Shown one piece after another: positions 36,753-46,557 of a stretch of DNA of 64,000 bases (the stretch's first letter is position 1; the number at the start of each line of letters is the position of its first letter). Under the pieces are notes generated by a model. That model was not told where the DNA came from. It did no database searches and saw nothing but the letters and a program-made list of their open reading frames with translations. Position numbers and translations under genes: made by a program. Source of the stretch: Sphingobacterium sp. FBM7-1 (GTDB lineage Bacteria > Bacteroidota > Bacteroidia > Sphingobacteriales > Sphingobacteriaceae); contig NZ_JAJEWJ010000007.1 of the NCBI RefSeq assembly GCF_020687765.1, positions 62,001-126,000 of the forward strand, written 5' to 3'.

Positions 36753-38273
36753 ATGAAAGTTATAAAACAATATATATCCTACTTGATTTTGCTACTGTCC
36801 CTCTGTTACTTTACAGGCTGTAAGGATCTCATGAGGGTAAAAAGCGACGAAAGGCTTTCGGGAGATGAATTCTGGACTGAAGGAAATGACGCGAGTGTTG
36901 AATCCTTTACCTTAAGTCTATATAGTTTTTTTCGTGATGCCACGATGAGAGAAGCTGCCTTTATAGTGAATACAGGAGAGTTACGTGCGGCGCCCGTGGT
37001 ACCTTATGGGACTGACGCCAATTACTATGTGCGGCATCTGGTAGCCAACAACCTCAATCAATTGATTAGTCAGCAGAACAATTATTTGGGAAGCAATATC
37101 ACTCGTTGGAAAACCTTTTATAAAGTGGTACAATCCGCAAATATACTGCTTGAAAACATTGATAATGTACCCGGACTCTCCGAACAAAATAAGCGAGCAT
37201 ACCGTTCGGAGGCCATCTTTATGCGTAACCTTACCTATTTTTTCATGGCACGTGTGTTTGGTGACATACCCTATTACACCAATGCCCAAAATTATGAAGC
37301 ACTTCCTCGGTCAAATATGGTAGAGGTATTGCAGGGCTGTTTGGCAGATTTGCAGACCATTATAGATGCCGATCCGAATTATCAATATATCCCCTGGACA
37401 CAACCCGGGGCGAAAGCAGGTATCCGCCCGAATCGGGGCGCTGTGCTCTTGCTGATGATGCATATCAACATGTGGTTGGTGCGATTTGATGCAACCAGAG
37501 CGACAACTTATTACCAAAATACTGCCAATTTAGGTCGTACATTGATTGAAGATAACGGAGGAACCTACTATCTGTTGGATTTAGCCCGATCTAATGATAT
37601 TTTTCGGGGCGGTACCGCGGAAACTCTTTTTGAGATCGTACAAAATATCAATACGAATGAAACCTTTCCGCAGAATGCTAATTATTCTAACTTATTCACG
37701 TACCGATATAGAGGATTAGGTATTAGTACGCCTTTACTTTATTACCAATCCAGATTTCTGCTACAACTTTATTCACCCGAAGAGGTGGATAATAGACGGG
37801 AAGCCTGGTTCGATGAGAACATCTATCAAATTGATGGTACATCAAAAGAAATGGTGAAGTTCCTCAACGCAGATGTATCGGGTACAACACCCACGTCGAA
37901 TTCCGGAAATCAGATTGTGTTTCGTTATGCCGATGCCCTTTTATTGTATGCGGAAGCGCTAGCTGAGTTAGGTACAGATGATGGAAAGGCCCTTGAAATA
38001 TTGAATACAGTGAGGGAAAGAGCTGGGGCTCCCTCAAGATCATCGTCCGGTGATGACCTTAAAGATGATATTTATTGGGAACGGGTGCGGGAGCTTATTG
38101 GCGAAGGACATTACTTCTACGACTTGATCAGAACAAGTAAAATACATGATCCCAACTATAGCTATCACCCCATGTCTCGTGTTGATTTCAATGCGGGAGG
38201 TTGGACCTGGCCCATACATCCGGACGCCTTTATTAATAATACAAAGATGACAGATAATCTATTTTGGAAATAA
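36753..38273 (+). CDS. susD: SusD/RagB-family surface glycan-binding lipoprotein
   Basis: A 506-residue SusD homologue. The lipobox CYFTGC is near residue 23. Blocks include RLSGDEFWTEGNDASVESF, SEAIFMRNLTYFFMARVFGDIPYYT, RNTVRERAG-like FNTVRERAG region, and the C-terminal WERVRELIGEGHYFYDLIRTSK. It pairs with the SusC ending 21 nt upstream. Within the operon it marks the second repeat of the susC-susD-FAS1 cassette. Confidence 0.94.
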   Translation: MKVIKQYISYLILLLSLCYFTGCKDLMRVKSDERLSGDEFWTEGNDASVESFTLSLYSFFRDATMREAAFIVNTGELRAAPVVPYGTDANYYVRHLVANNLNQLISQQNNYLGSNITRWKTFYKVVQSANILLENIDNVPGLSEQNKRAYRSEAIFMRNLTYFFMARVFGDIPYYTNAQNYEALPRSNMVEVLQGCLADLQTIIDADPNYQYIPWTQPGAKAGIRPNRGAVLLLMMHINMWLVRFDATRATTYYQNTANLGRTLIEDNGGTYYLLDLARSNDIFRGGTAETLFEIVQNINTNETFPQNANYSNLFTYRYRGLGISTPLLYYQSRFLLQLYSPEEVDNRREAWFDENIYQIDGTSKEMVKFLNADVSGTTPTSNSGNQIVFRYADALLLYAEALAELGTDDGKALEILNTVRERAGAPSRSSSGDDLKDDIYWERVRELIGEGHYFYDLIRTSKIHDPNYSYHPMSRVDFNAGGWTWPIHPDAFINNTKMTDNLFWK

Positions 38274-38286
38274 CATACGTAGTAGC

Positions 38287-39018
38287 ATGAAAAAGCAATT
38301 TAATAGTCTAAAGGTCATATTGCTGGCGCTTATCTGCCAGGTATGTGTTATATCCTGTCAGGATAAGAGCTATCTCGATGATGGTGGTACGGCCGACCCA
38401 TACTACAATGGTACGATAATGCATTTTTTGGAATCTCGTCCTGATTTGTTTAAAGATCTGGTCGAAGTGATTCACTATGCAGAGATGGAGGACGTTTTTG
38501 ATCGTGATGAAATTACATTTTTCGCCCCTACTGATTGGTCTATCCAACGAAGTATGGAGGAACTGAATAATTATTGGTACAATATGGAAGGAAAAGACAG
38601 TGTTTCGCAGATTACGCAGGTAAAACCCGAAGTGTGGAAGGAATTCCTTTCGCTTTATATCGTAAAAGATCGCTACGTGGCAAAGGATATCCCACAGTTG
38701 GATACAGTGGCCATGGATGCCTATCCGGGACAAGCGTACGTTTCACTGAACGGCCGTCCTATGAACATGGGTATTGTGTATCACGATGCTAACGGAATTA
38801 AGTATGCCGGTTATCGACAATTATTGTATTCCTATGTAAACGATTTTGTGAATAACGATTTGACTAATGCATATGTCGCCACATCTGATGTTCAACCCAT
38901 CAATGGAGTAGTGCATGTATTGCGCTTTATCGACCACTACTTTGGTTTTAATGAATCTCTGTTTATCAGTAAAGCTGTTGCAGCGGGGATAGATCCCAAA
39001 AGTGAACAAGGGCGTTAA
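38287..39018 (+). CDS. Fasciclin (FAS1)-domain lipoprotein
   Basis: A 243-residue lipoprotein; the signal ends in VISC. FAS1 motifs are better preserved than in the first copy: EITFFAPTDWSIQRSMEELN and INGVVHVLRFID. It lies 13 nt after susD and is the positional equivalent of the FAS1 gene at 31646. Likely a surface accessory protein of the PUL. Confidence 0.85.
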   Translation: MKKQFNSLKVILLALICQVCVISCQDKSYLDDGGTADPYYNGTIMHFLESRPDLFKDLVEVIHYAEMEDVFDRDEITFFAPTDWSIQRSMEELNNYWYNMEGKDSVSQITQVKPEVWKEFLSLYIVKDRYVAKDIPQLDTVAMDAYPGQAYVSLNGRPMNMGIVYHDANGIKYAGYRQLLYSYVNDFVNNDLTNAYVATSDVQPINGVVHVLRFIDHYFGFNESLFISKAVAAGIDPKSEQGR

Positions 39019-39042
39019 TAAACTTTTAAAACCAATAGAGAG

Positions 39043-40728
39043 ATGAAAACACATAACATACACAAATTACTTTTAGGGCTGATCTGTTTCTCGGCTTGTT
39101 GTTTGGTCGCGTGTGATGCAGAGATAGAAACGATAGGAGAAGATCCGTATCAGGGAGGGCGCGAGCCCCTGGGCATCGCTTTATCTAATAGAACGCCATC
39201 GCCAGAAGCAGCCTACCCTGGAGATGAAGTGACTTTTCATGCGAAGGGATTATTGGCGTGGGCGGAGCCCGAACAGAATCAATACGATTTTGAGTTTTTT
39301 ATTGCTGATGAAAAAGTAGAAATCAAAACGGCGACAGATTCAACGATTACTATTATTATACCCCAAAATGTAAGTTCTGGAATTACTCATATTTTACTCC
39401 AAGGTCAAGTATTCTACGGGCCAAACTTCAGTGTTTTAGGCAATGTCCGAAAAGATCGGGAATGGGGACTGAAATCGGGAGTCAATGGTGCAATATTGAA
39501 TTTTTTAGAGCATAATACACAAGCAAGGAGCTATTATTTATTGGGTGGTTTTTCGACCGTGGAAGAACAGCCTAGAACACAATTGGCTTACGTGTCGAAT
39601 CGTGGTGTTCTTGCCAATCAGGTTTCTACATACTACAATGTAAGAAGACCCTTACGGCTAGCTGTCGGAACAGGAGGCATCTTTGATAGGAACCAAGAGA
39701 CCTTATCCGCCATGTCTTATTTCAGTGATGGGCAGATATTGTTATCTGGAACCTTTAATGGTTATGAGGTAACGAGTACCGATAACTCATCCACCTATGC
39801 CGAGGTGAATAATATCACTATTTTGAACAATAATTTAACTTTAGACACCATGGTGGTGCAGGTGGTTCCCTGGGGAGGCTCGACCGAAACGACGAGGCCG
39901 GTACCTCGTTTTAATGGTGGTACCCTTCAGCCCATTATCCGTTCCTTCGTCACGCAGGATGGAAAAGTAATTGCGGTGGGGAATATCAACACGTATGCAC
40001 AGGCAGACTACAGCAGATCGACTATCCTAGAGAATATATACAACTATTATACTGTGGCAACGGCCATCCGGATGGAACGCAACGGAAACCTGGATCCCGG
40101 ATATCGTTCTGGTAATCCCATCGGTGGTGCAGGTATAACCGATGCCTACCTAGATCAAGATGATAGGCTGGTAGTCGTTGGTGAATTTACCGAATTCGAT
40201 GGTGTACCCGCAAACCATATTGTGCGGTTGAAAACCGACGGTGCTGTGGATGAATCTTTTATGAATAATATTGGGACAGGTGCGAATGGTTCCATCAACA
40301 TGGTGCGTTATAATAAAAATTTGGATAAAGCCGTCGTCGTCGGCAAATTCACAACCTTCGATGGCAAACCTAGGCAAGGCATAGCGGTATTGAATACGGA
40401 TGGTTCTTTGGATGAAACCTTTGTTTCTCGTGAAATTACAGGTGGAAGTATCAACTTTGCCACGATACTGAATTCGGGTAAGGTGGTGATTTCGGGAAGC
40501 TTTCAACGTTACGACGGCGTAGCACGTCCAGGATTTCTGATCCTTGATGAAGATGGGACCTCGACACAGCGTTTTAATGTACCGGGCACCTTTATCGGAC
40601 AGCTGTATCAGGCTGTAGAAACGCAAACCACCACGGGAAGCAATGGTTTGCTTTTAATGGGGAACTTCTCCCGCTTCAATGGCGAACCTGCGAACAATGT
40701 CGTGATGATCGAAGTAGATTTTGATTAA
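39043..40728 (+). CDS. DUF5008-like lipoprotein with TIG-like domain and delta-60-type repeats
   Basis: A 561-residue lipoprotein (signal CLVAC). An Ig/TIG-like beta domain (about 45-145; AYPGDEVTFHAKGLLAW) is followed by repeated motifs of the delta-60 beta-propeller type (for example GEFTEFDGVPANHIVRL, GKFTTFDGKPRQGIAVL, GSFQRYDGVARPGFLIL) in the C-terminal 250 residues. It resembles proteins labelled DUF5008 (recalled). Position matches the DUF5007-like gene of the first cassette, so it is probably another surface glycan-binding component. Confidence 0.72.
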   Translation: MKTHNIHKLLLGLICFSACCLVACDAEIETIGEDPYQGGREPLGIALSNRTPSPEAAYPGDEVTFHAKGLLAWAEPEQNQYDFEFFIADEKVEIKTATDSTITIIIPQNVSSGITHILLQGQVFYGPNFSVLGNVRKDREWGLKSGVNGAILNFLEHNTQARSYYLLGGFSTVEEQPRTQLAYVSNRGVLANQVSTYYNVRRPLRLAVGTGGIFDRNQETLSAMSYFSDGQILLSGTFNGYEVTSTDNSSTYAEVNNITILNNNLTLDTMVVQVVPWGGSTETTRPVPRFNGGTLQPIIRSFVTQDGKVIAVGNINTYAQADYSRSTILENIYNYYTVATAIRMERNGNLDPGYRSGNPIGGAGITDAYLDQDDRLVVVGEFTEFDGVPANHIVRLKTDGAVDESFMNNIGTGANGSINMVRYNKNLDKAVVVGKFTTFDGKPRQGIAVLNTDGSLDETFVSREITGGSINFATILNSGKVVISGSFQRYDGVARPGFLILDEDGTSTQRFNVPGTFIGQLYQAVETQTTTGSNGLLLMGNFSRFNGEPANNVVMIEVDFD

Positions 40729-40744
40729 AAAATAACCCTAAAGA

Positions 40745-42577
40745 ATGATGAAAATGAAAAGTTGTAGACTAATGAATGGGCTAAAGACGATAGGGAAAAT
40801 AACCAGTTTAGCCATGCTAACTGTATGTTGCTTTTCCTCGTGTAATAAAAACTTTGAACGTGTGCTTACAGAAGATTATGGTGAATCCGGTACAAATTAT
40901 CAACAAGGGAAGGTCTTGTTGATCTTGGTCGATGGGGCGGCGGGAAAAGCCGTCCAGCAAGCGGTTAACACCGCTCAGGCACCGCGGATACGGGGCTTGA
41001 TCGATAATTCCATGTATACGTTTGAAGGATTAGCCGATTCGCGGACAAACTTGTCGAATATATCCAACGAACGAGGCTGGGCAAATTTACTGACGGGGGT
41101 CACCACCCATGAGGTAGGCGAAACAAAAGAGGATCTTGAAGATCTCGCCACGCCTACTTTTTTATCCTTACTAAAGACATCCCCGAAACAAATATCAAGT
41201 AATTTGTTTTCTGCGAATCAACATATTGTTTCCGCTTTGGAAGGAGATGTGGATAGGGGTGATCGCTTGACAAATGATGCAGCCGTTACCGATGCGCTTA
41301 TAGATCAGATTTCGAATACGTCGGAGGAAATTCCGGATATTTCGATTGCACAACTGGAAGGGGTTCAGAAAAGTGGGAGTGCCGAAGGCTTTTACGATGA
41401 TGCTGGTATACCGAAAGCCAATGTTATAGAGGCTATTCATATCGTCGATGGTCAGATTGGAGCGATGGTAGACGCCTTGCGGGAGCGTCCGAACTTTGCT
41501 AAGGAAAATTGGCTGGTCATTGTCACCTCCAATTACGGCGGCGTTTATACGGGTGACAAAGAAGAAGGAGACTTTTACGATGATCCAGAGCGAAATACTT
41601 TTACGTTGCTTTATAGTCCACGGTTGACATCAAGCTTACTTCAACCGCAGGCAGCGGAAATTCGGTATAATTATTTCAGCCCCTGGTATTCCGGTACGGG
41701 GGGCACAGACAATGCCATAGTGAAGGATGCGACGCTGTTTAATATGGGGTCAAGATCAAGTGACACAACTTCTTACACCATTCAATTTATGATATACGAT
41801 ACTTGGCCAAATGCTGGTGACGGACATACAATCTTATCCAAAAGGCCACGAGTGAATAACGGTCCAGGGTGGAATATCCGCATGAATTCCAGTGGGGGAA
41901 ATGTGGCTGTTAATTTTGAAGGAAATTCAGCTTGGGGCGGCGAAAATTGGTATCAGATCCGGAAGAATAATCCCTGGCGAGTCTATACATATGTCTATAA
42001 AGAATGCGGGGAGATCGATTCGCTGTTTTGTTATTTAGATGGAGTTGAGTTTAGAAGAGAAAGATTATGGAATGATGAGATGCGAAATGACGAGCCGCTA
42101 ACCATTGGAAAGATCGAGGGATCTAATTACGGCTTAAATGGACATTTCTTTGTAAATAATGTGCAATTCTATGATGTTGCATTGCCAGCAGATTACTTAG
42201 CAGCAAACTACTGCAAGACTGGTCTAGATAAAATTGATGGTTTCGAATATTGGGATAATTTGTTGGGCTATTGGCCTAACGACCGGGAGATCGATCACGG
42301 CGGAACCATCCTGCCAGATTACTCCAAGTATGGATCGGTCTATGGGGGGGAGAATGCAGGCCGTTCGGATATGGTTCTTACGAACCCTATATGGGAAACA
42401 GGCAGTATGTTGGATCCTAATGTATGTCCAAACCCAGACGACGCATTTTTTCGGGAAGTATTCAACACGGTAGATCTCCCCGTTCAGATCATGGCATGGC
42501 TGGGTATATCGGTGGATAGGCAATGGCAACTAGAAGGTTTGGGTTGGCCTTTACGATACAGGGTGTTAACGAATTAA
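40745..42577 (+). CDS. DUF4983-like lipoprotein: degenerate alkaline-phosphatase-fold domain plus LamG-like domain
   Basis: A 610-residue lipoprotein (signal CCFSSC). The N-terminal half follows the alkaline-phosphatase/NPP fold: LLILVDGAAG, then GWANLLTGVTTHEVG, then WLVIVTSNYGG. The positions that normally carry the nucleophile Thr/Ser and the DHG metal ligands are changed. The C-terminal half is LamG-like (WYSGTGGTDNAIV, YTIQFMIYDTWPN, GHFFVNNVQFYDVAL) as in DUF4983 proteins (recalled). Probably glycan binding rather than hydrolytic. A paralogue is encoded at 44769. Confidence 0.72.
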   Translation: MMKMKSCRLMNGLKTIGKITSLAMLTVCCFSSCNKNFERVLTEDYGESGTNYQQGKVLLILVDGAAGKAVQQAVNTAQAPRIRGLIDNSMYTFEGLADSRTNLSNISNERGWANLLTGVTTHEVGETKEDLEDLATPTFLSLLKTSPKQISSNLFSANQHIVSALEGDVDRGDRLTNDAAVTDALIDQISNTSEEIPDISIAQLEGVQKSGSAEGFYDDAGIPKANVIEAIHIVDGQIGAMVDALRERPNFAKENWLVIVTSNYGGVYTGDKEEGDFYDDPERNTFTLLYSPRLTSSLLQPQAAEIRYNYFSPWYSGTGGTDNAIVKDATLFNMGSRSSDTTSYTIQFMIYDTWPNAGDGHTILSKRPRVNNGPGWNIRMNSSGGNVAVNFEGNSAWGGENWYQIRKNNPWRVYTYVYKECGEIDSLFCYLDGVEFRRERLWNDEMRNDEPLTIGKIEGSNYGLNGHFFVNNVQFYDVALPADYLAANYCKTGLDKIDGFEYWDNLLGYWPNDREIDHGGTILPDYSKYGSVYGGENAGRSDMVLTNPIWETGSMLDPNVCPNPDDAFFREVFNTVDLPVQIMAWLGISVDRQWQLEGLGWPLRYRVLTN

Positions 42578-42628
42578 TGAATTTTTAGGTATCCAAATCT
42601 TACACTTACATTTTAGCATATATAAGAT

Positions 42629-44752
42629 ATGAAAGGAAGGAGTTTAACGAAAATAATGGTCTGCTTATTATGGATAGGCTTGGTCGTACAGAGTTGTGAA
42701 GTCGGCTACGAATACGATATCGAGAGCGGAACGGACGAGTATAAAGGCGAATCATCGAATGTTACGATAGACACCACCTTGGCTATTGATGTGACGATGT
42801 ACAATCGGGCGCGTATTTTTCCAGGTCTGGTGGACACGTTAACAGAAAGGAGAATCGCCGATACAACGATAAACGTTGATTTAGGCAAGAAATATACATC
42901 GCCACAGCTGATGGGAATCACGGCTTCGCCCCAACCTATATACAGCACAGGCTTATATGCCGGTGCAGGGGAATTGGTCATTGTCGATATAGAAGACAAT
43001 ACGATGGGCTTGAGTGTACATATCGGCTCCCATACAGACGATCTCACTGCCACGGGAGCATCTTCTAGAGAACCCATCATCTACACGACTAAGGCACTCT
43101 TCCCGGGGAAGAATTACGTCCGTAATAGTTTTGGAGGATATATCTGGATCACAAAAAAGGAGGGGGTGATTGGAAAATCTGATTTCAAGCTAAAGATCAG
43201 CAATGTGTATAAAGCCCCCGATTATGTGATAAACGCGGGTATGGATCCCTTAGCTTGGGCAGATCAGATTCGCAATACGACAGTGCCTTGGCTCGAACTG
43301 CGTGGAGAGCATGTAGCCTTTTCGGTGTCTAGGGCACGTATTGAAAGTAAAATACTAGAAGACCCTCAGTATGCGAATCAAATGGAGGAACTGTTGAAGA
43401 CCTGGGATAATATCATGGAAACCTATTATTATGCGTATTACGGTTTTCAGAAAGGAGACAACGATCCCAAATTCCGGATGCCGGAATTTCCAGAACGTGT
43501 TGTGCTGGATGTGCAACTAGAAAACAACGTGTATATGCGCTGGACTGGGCAACCCGTCTTTTCGCTAAATACTAATTTTATGATGAACGACCTAACCGAC
43601 TTAAATACTTTATTGTCAGGTAATTCGATCAATTTTTTCACGGTCTTCGGCAATAATTATGCGATGACCCAATCACCCTGGTGGTCGCAGATGGCCGCGG
43701 CTGCAAACATGATTCCTTTTTACCGCTTGGTAGAACAGGGTTTCAAAGCAGGAATCACGCAGCGGATGAGTGATGTTTTTGCCGCGGAAAATGAAGGAAT
43801 TAATGAATTATTCCCTTTGGCGCTGTCATACGTGTCCGCCGATTCGTCGAAGTGGTTTCGTTCGGATGCTGGCACGAATCATGATGCTTATGCCTTATTA
43901 CCCATCATTCAATTAGCAAATTACAATAACAACGATTGGGCATTTTATGAGCATCTAAATAGGAAAGTAAAACAAAACCCTCTCTCCTCGGGACTCAATT
44001 TCTTTTTTACTGAACTCTGTACCTATTTTGGCAAAGATTTTTCACCCTTCTTTGACCATTGGGGGATAGACCTAACGGATGCCCAAAGGACGCTCGGAAG
44101 AAATTATCCCTTACTAGACAAAACCATCTGGAAGTACGATCCGTTATCCACTGATCCGAATGCACAGGTTGGCTCTTTTGACGGTAGTCAATATCGTTAT
44201 CGGCACAACCGTTCAACTTGGGATGTTCAGGCTTTTGATGCCTATTATGTTGACAACGATCAGCCTAGTGACGATCAATCGGTAGAACATATAATAGACG
44301 GCAACAAAGCGTCTTACTGGCATACCGTATGGAGAGGTGGTACACTTCCGCTTCCCCATTACGTGGTTATCGATATGAAGAATAAACAGGAGCGCAATGG
44401 GTTTTTTTATGCGAATGGCGACCGGCAATATCGACCAATGCGCATGATTATTGAAACGACAGATGAAGAAAATATTAGACTTGCCGATAACAATGTAAGT
44501 TGGTATAAAATTGCAGAATTACGACCTATTGACGACATGCAGAATTACAGTGCGGCAGATAACGTAAAACCTTATGAGGGACTTTCGGGTCAATATAGAA
44601 ATGAACGTTTTTTCGAGTTTATCAATAAGAAAAATATTCGATATATACGTATCGTATTGCCGGAGATAAGCGCGGCGAGCTATTTTAGTGATAACCCAGA
44701 TCTGAATCGTAGCACCACGGATCATACCATTGCGGAGTTCGGCACCTTTTAA
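42629..44752 (+). CDS. M60-like (enhancin-type) metallopeptidase-fold lipoprotein lacking HExxH, with discoidin domain
   Basis: A 707-residue lipoprotein (signal IGLVVQSC). The middle part has the M60 pattern: STGLYAGAGELVIVDI, a GKNYVRNSFGGYIWI block, and the C-terminal part of the domain SSGLNFFFTELCTYFGKDFSPFFDHWGIDLTD. The expected HExxH zinc motif does not occur anywhere in the protein; its place seems to be taken by SPWWSQMAAAANM. A discoidin (F5/8 type C) domain lies in the C-terminal 190 residues (VEHIIDGNKASYWHT). I infer a non-catalytic glycoprotein- or glycan-binding protein. Confidence 0.75.
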   Translation: MKGRSLTKIMVCLLWIGLVVQSCEVGYEYDIESGTDEYKGESSNVTIDTTLAIDVTMYNRARIFPGLVDTLTERRIADTTINVDLGKKYTSPQLMGITASPQPIYSTGLYAGAGELVIVDIEDNTMGLSVHIGSHTDDLTATGASSREPIIYTTKALFPGKNYVRNSFGGYIWITKKEGVIGKSDFKLKISNVYKAPDYVINAGMDPLAWADQIRNTTVPWLELRGEHVAFSVSRARIESKILEDPQYANQMEELLKTWDNIMETYYYAYYGFQKGDNDPKFRMPEFPERVVLDVQLENNVYMRWTGQPVFSLNTNFMMNDLTDLNTLLSGNSINFFTVFGNNYAMTQSPWWSQMAAAANMIPFYRLVEQGFKAGITQRMSDVFAAENEGINELFPLALSYVSADSSKWFRSDAGTNHDAYALLPIIQLANYNNNDWAFYEHLNRKVKQNPLSSGLNFFFTELCTYFGKDFSPFFDHWGIDLTDAQRTLGRNYPLLDKTIWKYDPLSTDPNAQVGSFDGSQYRYRHNRSTWDVQAFDAYYVDNDQPSDDQSVEHIIDGNKASYWHTVWRGGTLPLPHYVVIDMKNKQERNGFFYANGDRQYRPMRMIIETTDEENIRLADNNVSWYKIAELRPIDDMQNYSAADNVKPYEGLSGQYRNERFFEFINKKNIRYIRIVLPEISAASYFSDNPDLNRSTTDHTIAEFGTF

Positions 44753-44768
44753 TGAAAAAATTAAGAAA

Positions 44769-46487
44769 ATGAAAAAAGTTAATCATACTATATACACATA
44801 CCTGTTTATTGGTGTGGGCGTTTTGAATCTCCTTTCCTGTACAAAATATGATACACCTGCGGCTATCGAAAGAGACATTCTGGAGAATGGCGACTCCAAT
44901 GTGAAACGGCGAGTGCTTTGGATCAATATGGAAGGCGCGGTGGGACAAATCGTAAAAAATCATATTCCTACGCATATAAATGCCATGTTGCCGCATAGTA
45001 AATATACATTCGAGTCACTGTCCGATAACCGTATACAGGAAGATCCCGATGCGGAAGATGCGACGAATTGGACCACATTACTCACTGGAATGAACGCGGC
45101 AACACATAGGGTGATGGATGATTCATATATCCCGAATTTAGATGTCGATCCAAGCAATCCTGAGCAAAAAGTGAACTATTACCCAAATGTCATCACGCAT
45201 ATTACTGACAGCTATCCGAGCGCAAAGACGTTATGTGTAACGCCTTATCGCAATTTAAATGGTAATATGCTGAATAATGCCTATCGCACGGTGACATCCA
45301 CGTCGGATGAAGAATCCCGCGATTTGGTCATTGCTTCCATAAAAAATGAGGACATGAATTTCACCTTAGTTAGTTTTACGGGGTTGGCTGAACAAGGAAA
45401 ATCGGGTGGATTTTCTGCAAATAATACTGCATATATCGATGCGCTAAATACCCTAGATGGTTATATAGGCGAATGTCTAGAGGCGATAAATGGCAGAGAA
45501 GGAGTCGAAAATGAAGATTGGCTGGTGGTGATTACCTCTGGCCATGGGGGTAAGGCGGACGGTTCTTGGTTAGGGGCTTCGCAAGAAGAGCGCAATACGA
45601 TGTGCATATTTTACTATCAGGGCTATGCTTCTGTAGAAATGAAGGGGACAACCCTTTATGGTGTGTTATTCGATCAAAATAACAGTGCAAGGCTAGCTGA
45701 TCCAGATCAAATTTACAGTGCCGGTCAGGGTCGCTCGCTCTCTGTTGAAGCATTGATGCGTTTTGAACAGGGCCCTACGGGAGGATTTGGCGGAAGCGGC
45801 TGGCAAGGAATGATTAGAAAACGCAGTTGGTCTTTCCATCGGGAGCGAACGGAAGTCGTCTTCAGGATGGAGCAGGGAGAGAAGGGAAAGAATGCGATTC
45901 AGAAAAATTTTACCACGCTTACCAATTCACTTTGGCATTCCTACCAGCTGGGGATACATGCACTGACGGATTCGACTAAAGGTTACCTGATGATGTATGA
46001 TGGAGAAATTAAAGTGCGGGAGACTTCGAATACAGCAGGATACCTGGAAGACAAAAATGATTTACAGATTGGTGGGACATCGATTCCGACGAATTACTAT
46101 ATTACCGAATTGCGAATTTGGGATAAAATGTTGGATGATAAAACATTTGAAGATCTGTATAGCGAACTAAATATCCCATCTACACATTCAGAGTACAAAC
46201 ACCTCGTGGGGTACTGGAAATTTACGCCCGATCAGCTTATGAATGGTAATACATTCAAAAACCAGGTAGAAGGCATGCCCGACCTAGTTTTTAATACCAC
46301 GCCCCATATCGTTGAATTTGCCAATACACTTCCATCACAACGACAATCTGGAAATCTTATTATAGAAAATGCGATGATTGTTCCACAGGTATTGTATTGG
46401 CTAAATGTTGGTCAAATTTCGACAATGGATGGCTTTAGTTTTATTGACAATTTCAATCGTGAAGAAGAGTGGAGAGAGATAGAGTAA
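44769..46487 (+). CDS. DUF4983-like lipoprotein, paralogue of the 40745 gene
   Basis: A 572-residue lipoprotein (signal VLNLLSC). It mirrors the 40745 protein: RVLWINMEGAVGQIV in place of VDGAAG, NWTTLLTGMNAATHR, WLVVITSGHGGKADG, then a LamG-like C-terminal half (NSLWHSYQLGIHAL, YYITELRIWDKML). The first metal Asp of the phosphatase fold appears as Glu and the Asp of the DHG motif as Gly, so catalysis is doubtful. ATG 44769 precedes the signal peptide; the longer frame from 44730 overlaps the M60-like gene and is not used. Confidence 0.72.
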   Translation: MKKVNHTIYTYLFIGVGVLNLLSCTKYDTPAAIERDILENGDSNVKRRVLWINMEGAVGQIVKNHIPTHINAMLPHSKYTFESLSDNRIQEDPDAEDATNWTTLLTGMNAATHRVMDDSYIPNLDVDPSNPEQKVNYYPNVITHITDSYPSAKTLCVTPYRNLNGNMLNNAYRTVTSTSDEESRDLVIASIKNEDMNFTLVSFTGLAEQGKSGGFSANNTAYIDALNTLDGYIGECLEAINGREGVENEDWLVVITSGHGGKADGSWLGASQEERNTMCIFYYQGYASVEMKGTTLYGVLFDQNNSARLADPDQIYSAGQGRSLSVEALMRFEQGPTGGFGGSGWQGMIRKRSWSFHRERTEVVFRMEQGEKGKNAIQKNFTTLTNSLWHSYQLGIHALTDSTKGYLMMYDGEIKVRETSNTAGYLEDKNDLQIGGTSIPTNYYITELRIWDKMLDDKTFEDLYSELNIPSTHSEYKHLVGYWKFTPDQLMNGNTFKNQVEGMPDLVFNTTPHIVEFANTLPSQRQSGNLIIENAMIVPQVLYWLNVGQISTMDGFSFIDNFNREEEWREIE

Positions 46488-46557
46488 TTGGTGTTGCAGC
46501 GCTCAACCTGTGTCCCCTGTAAGAGTTTAGTAATCAAAAAAATATAATGAAAATATA

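Noticed and set aside
40150..40626. A 158-residue minus-strand ORF opposite the DUF5008-like gene
   Set aside because: Antisense to the repeat region; His/Tyr/Ile-rich shadow translation with no signal or motif.
46488..46557. Internal terminator or promoter before the GH35 gene
   Set aside because: The short imperfect dyad near 46493 has no T-run, and no convincing -7 box is seen, so the gene is kept in the operon.
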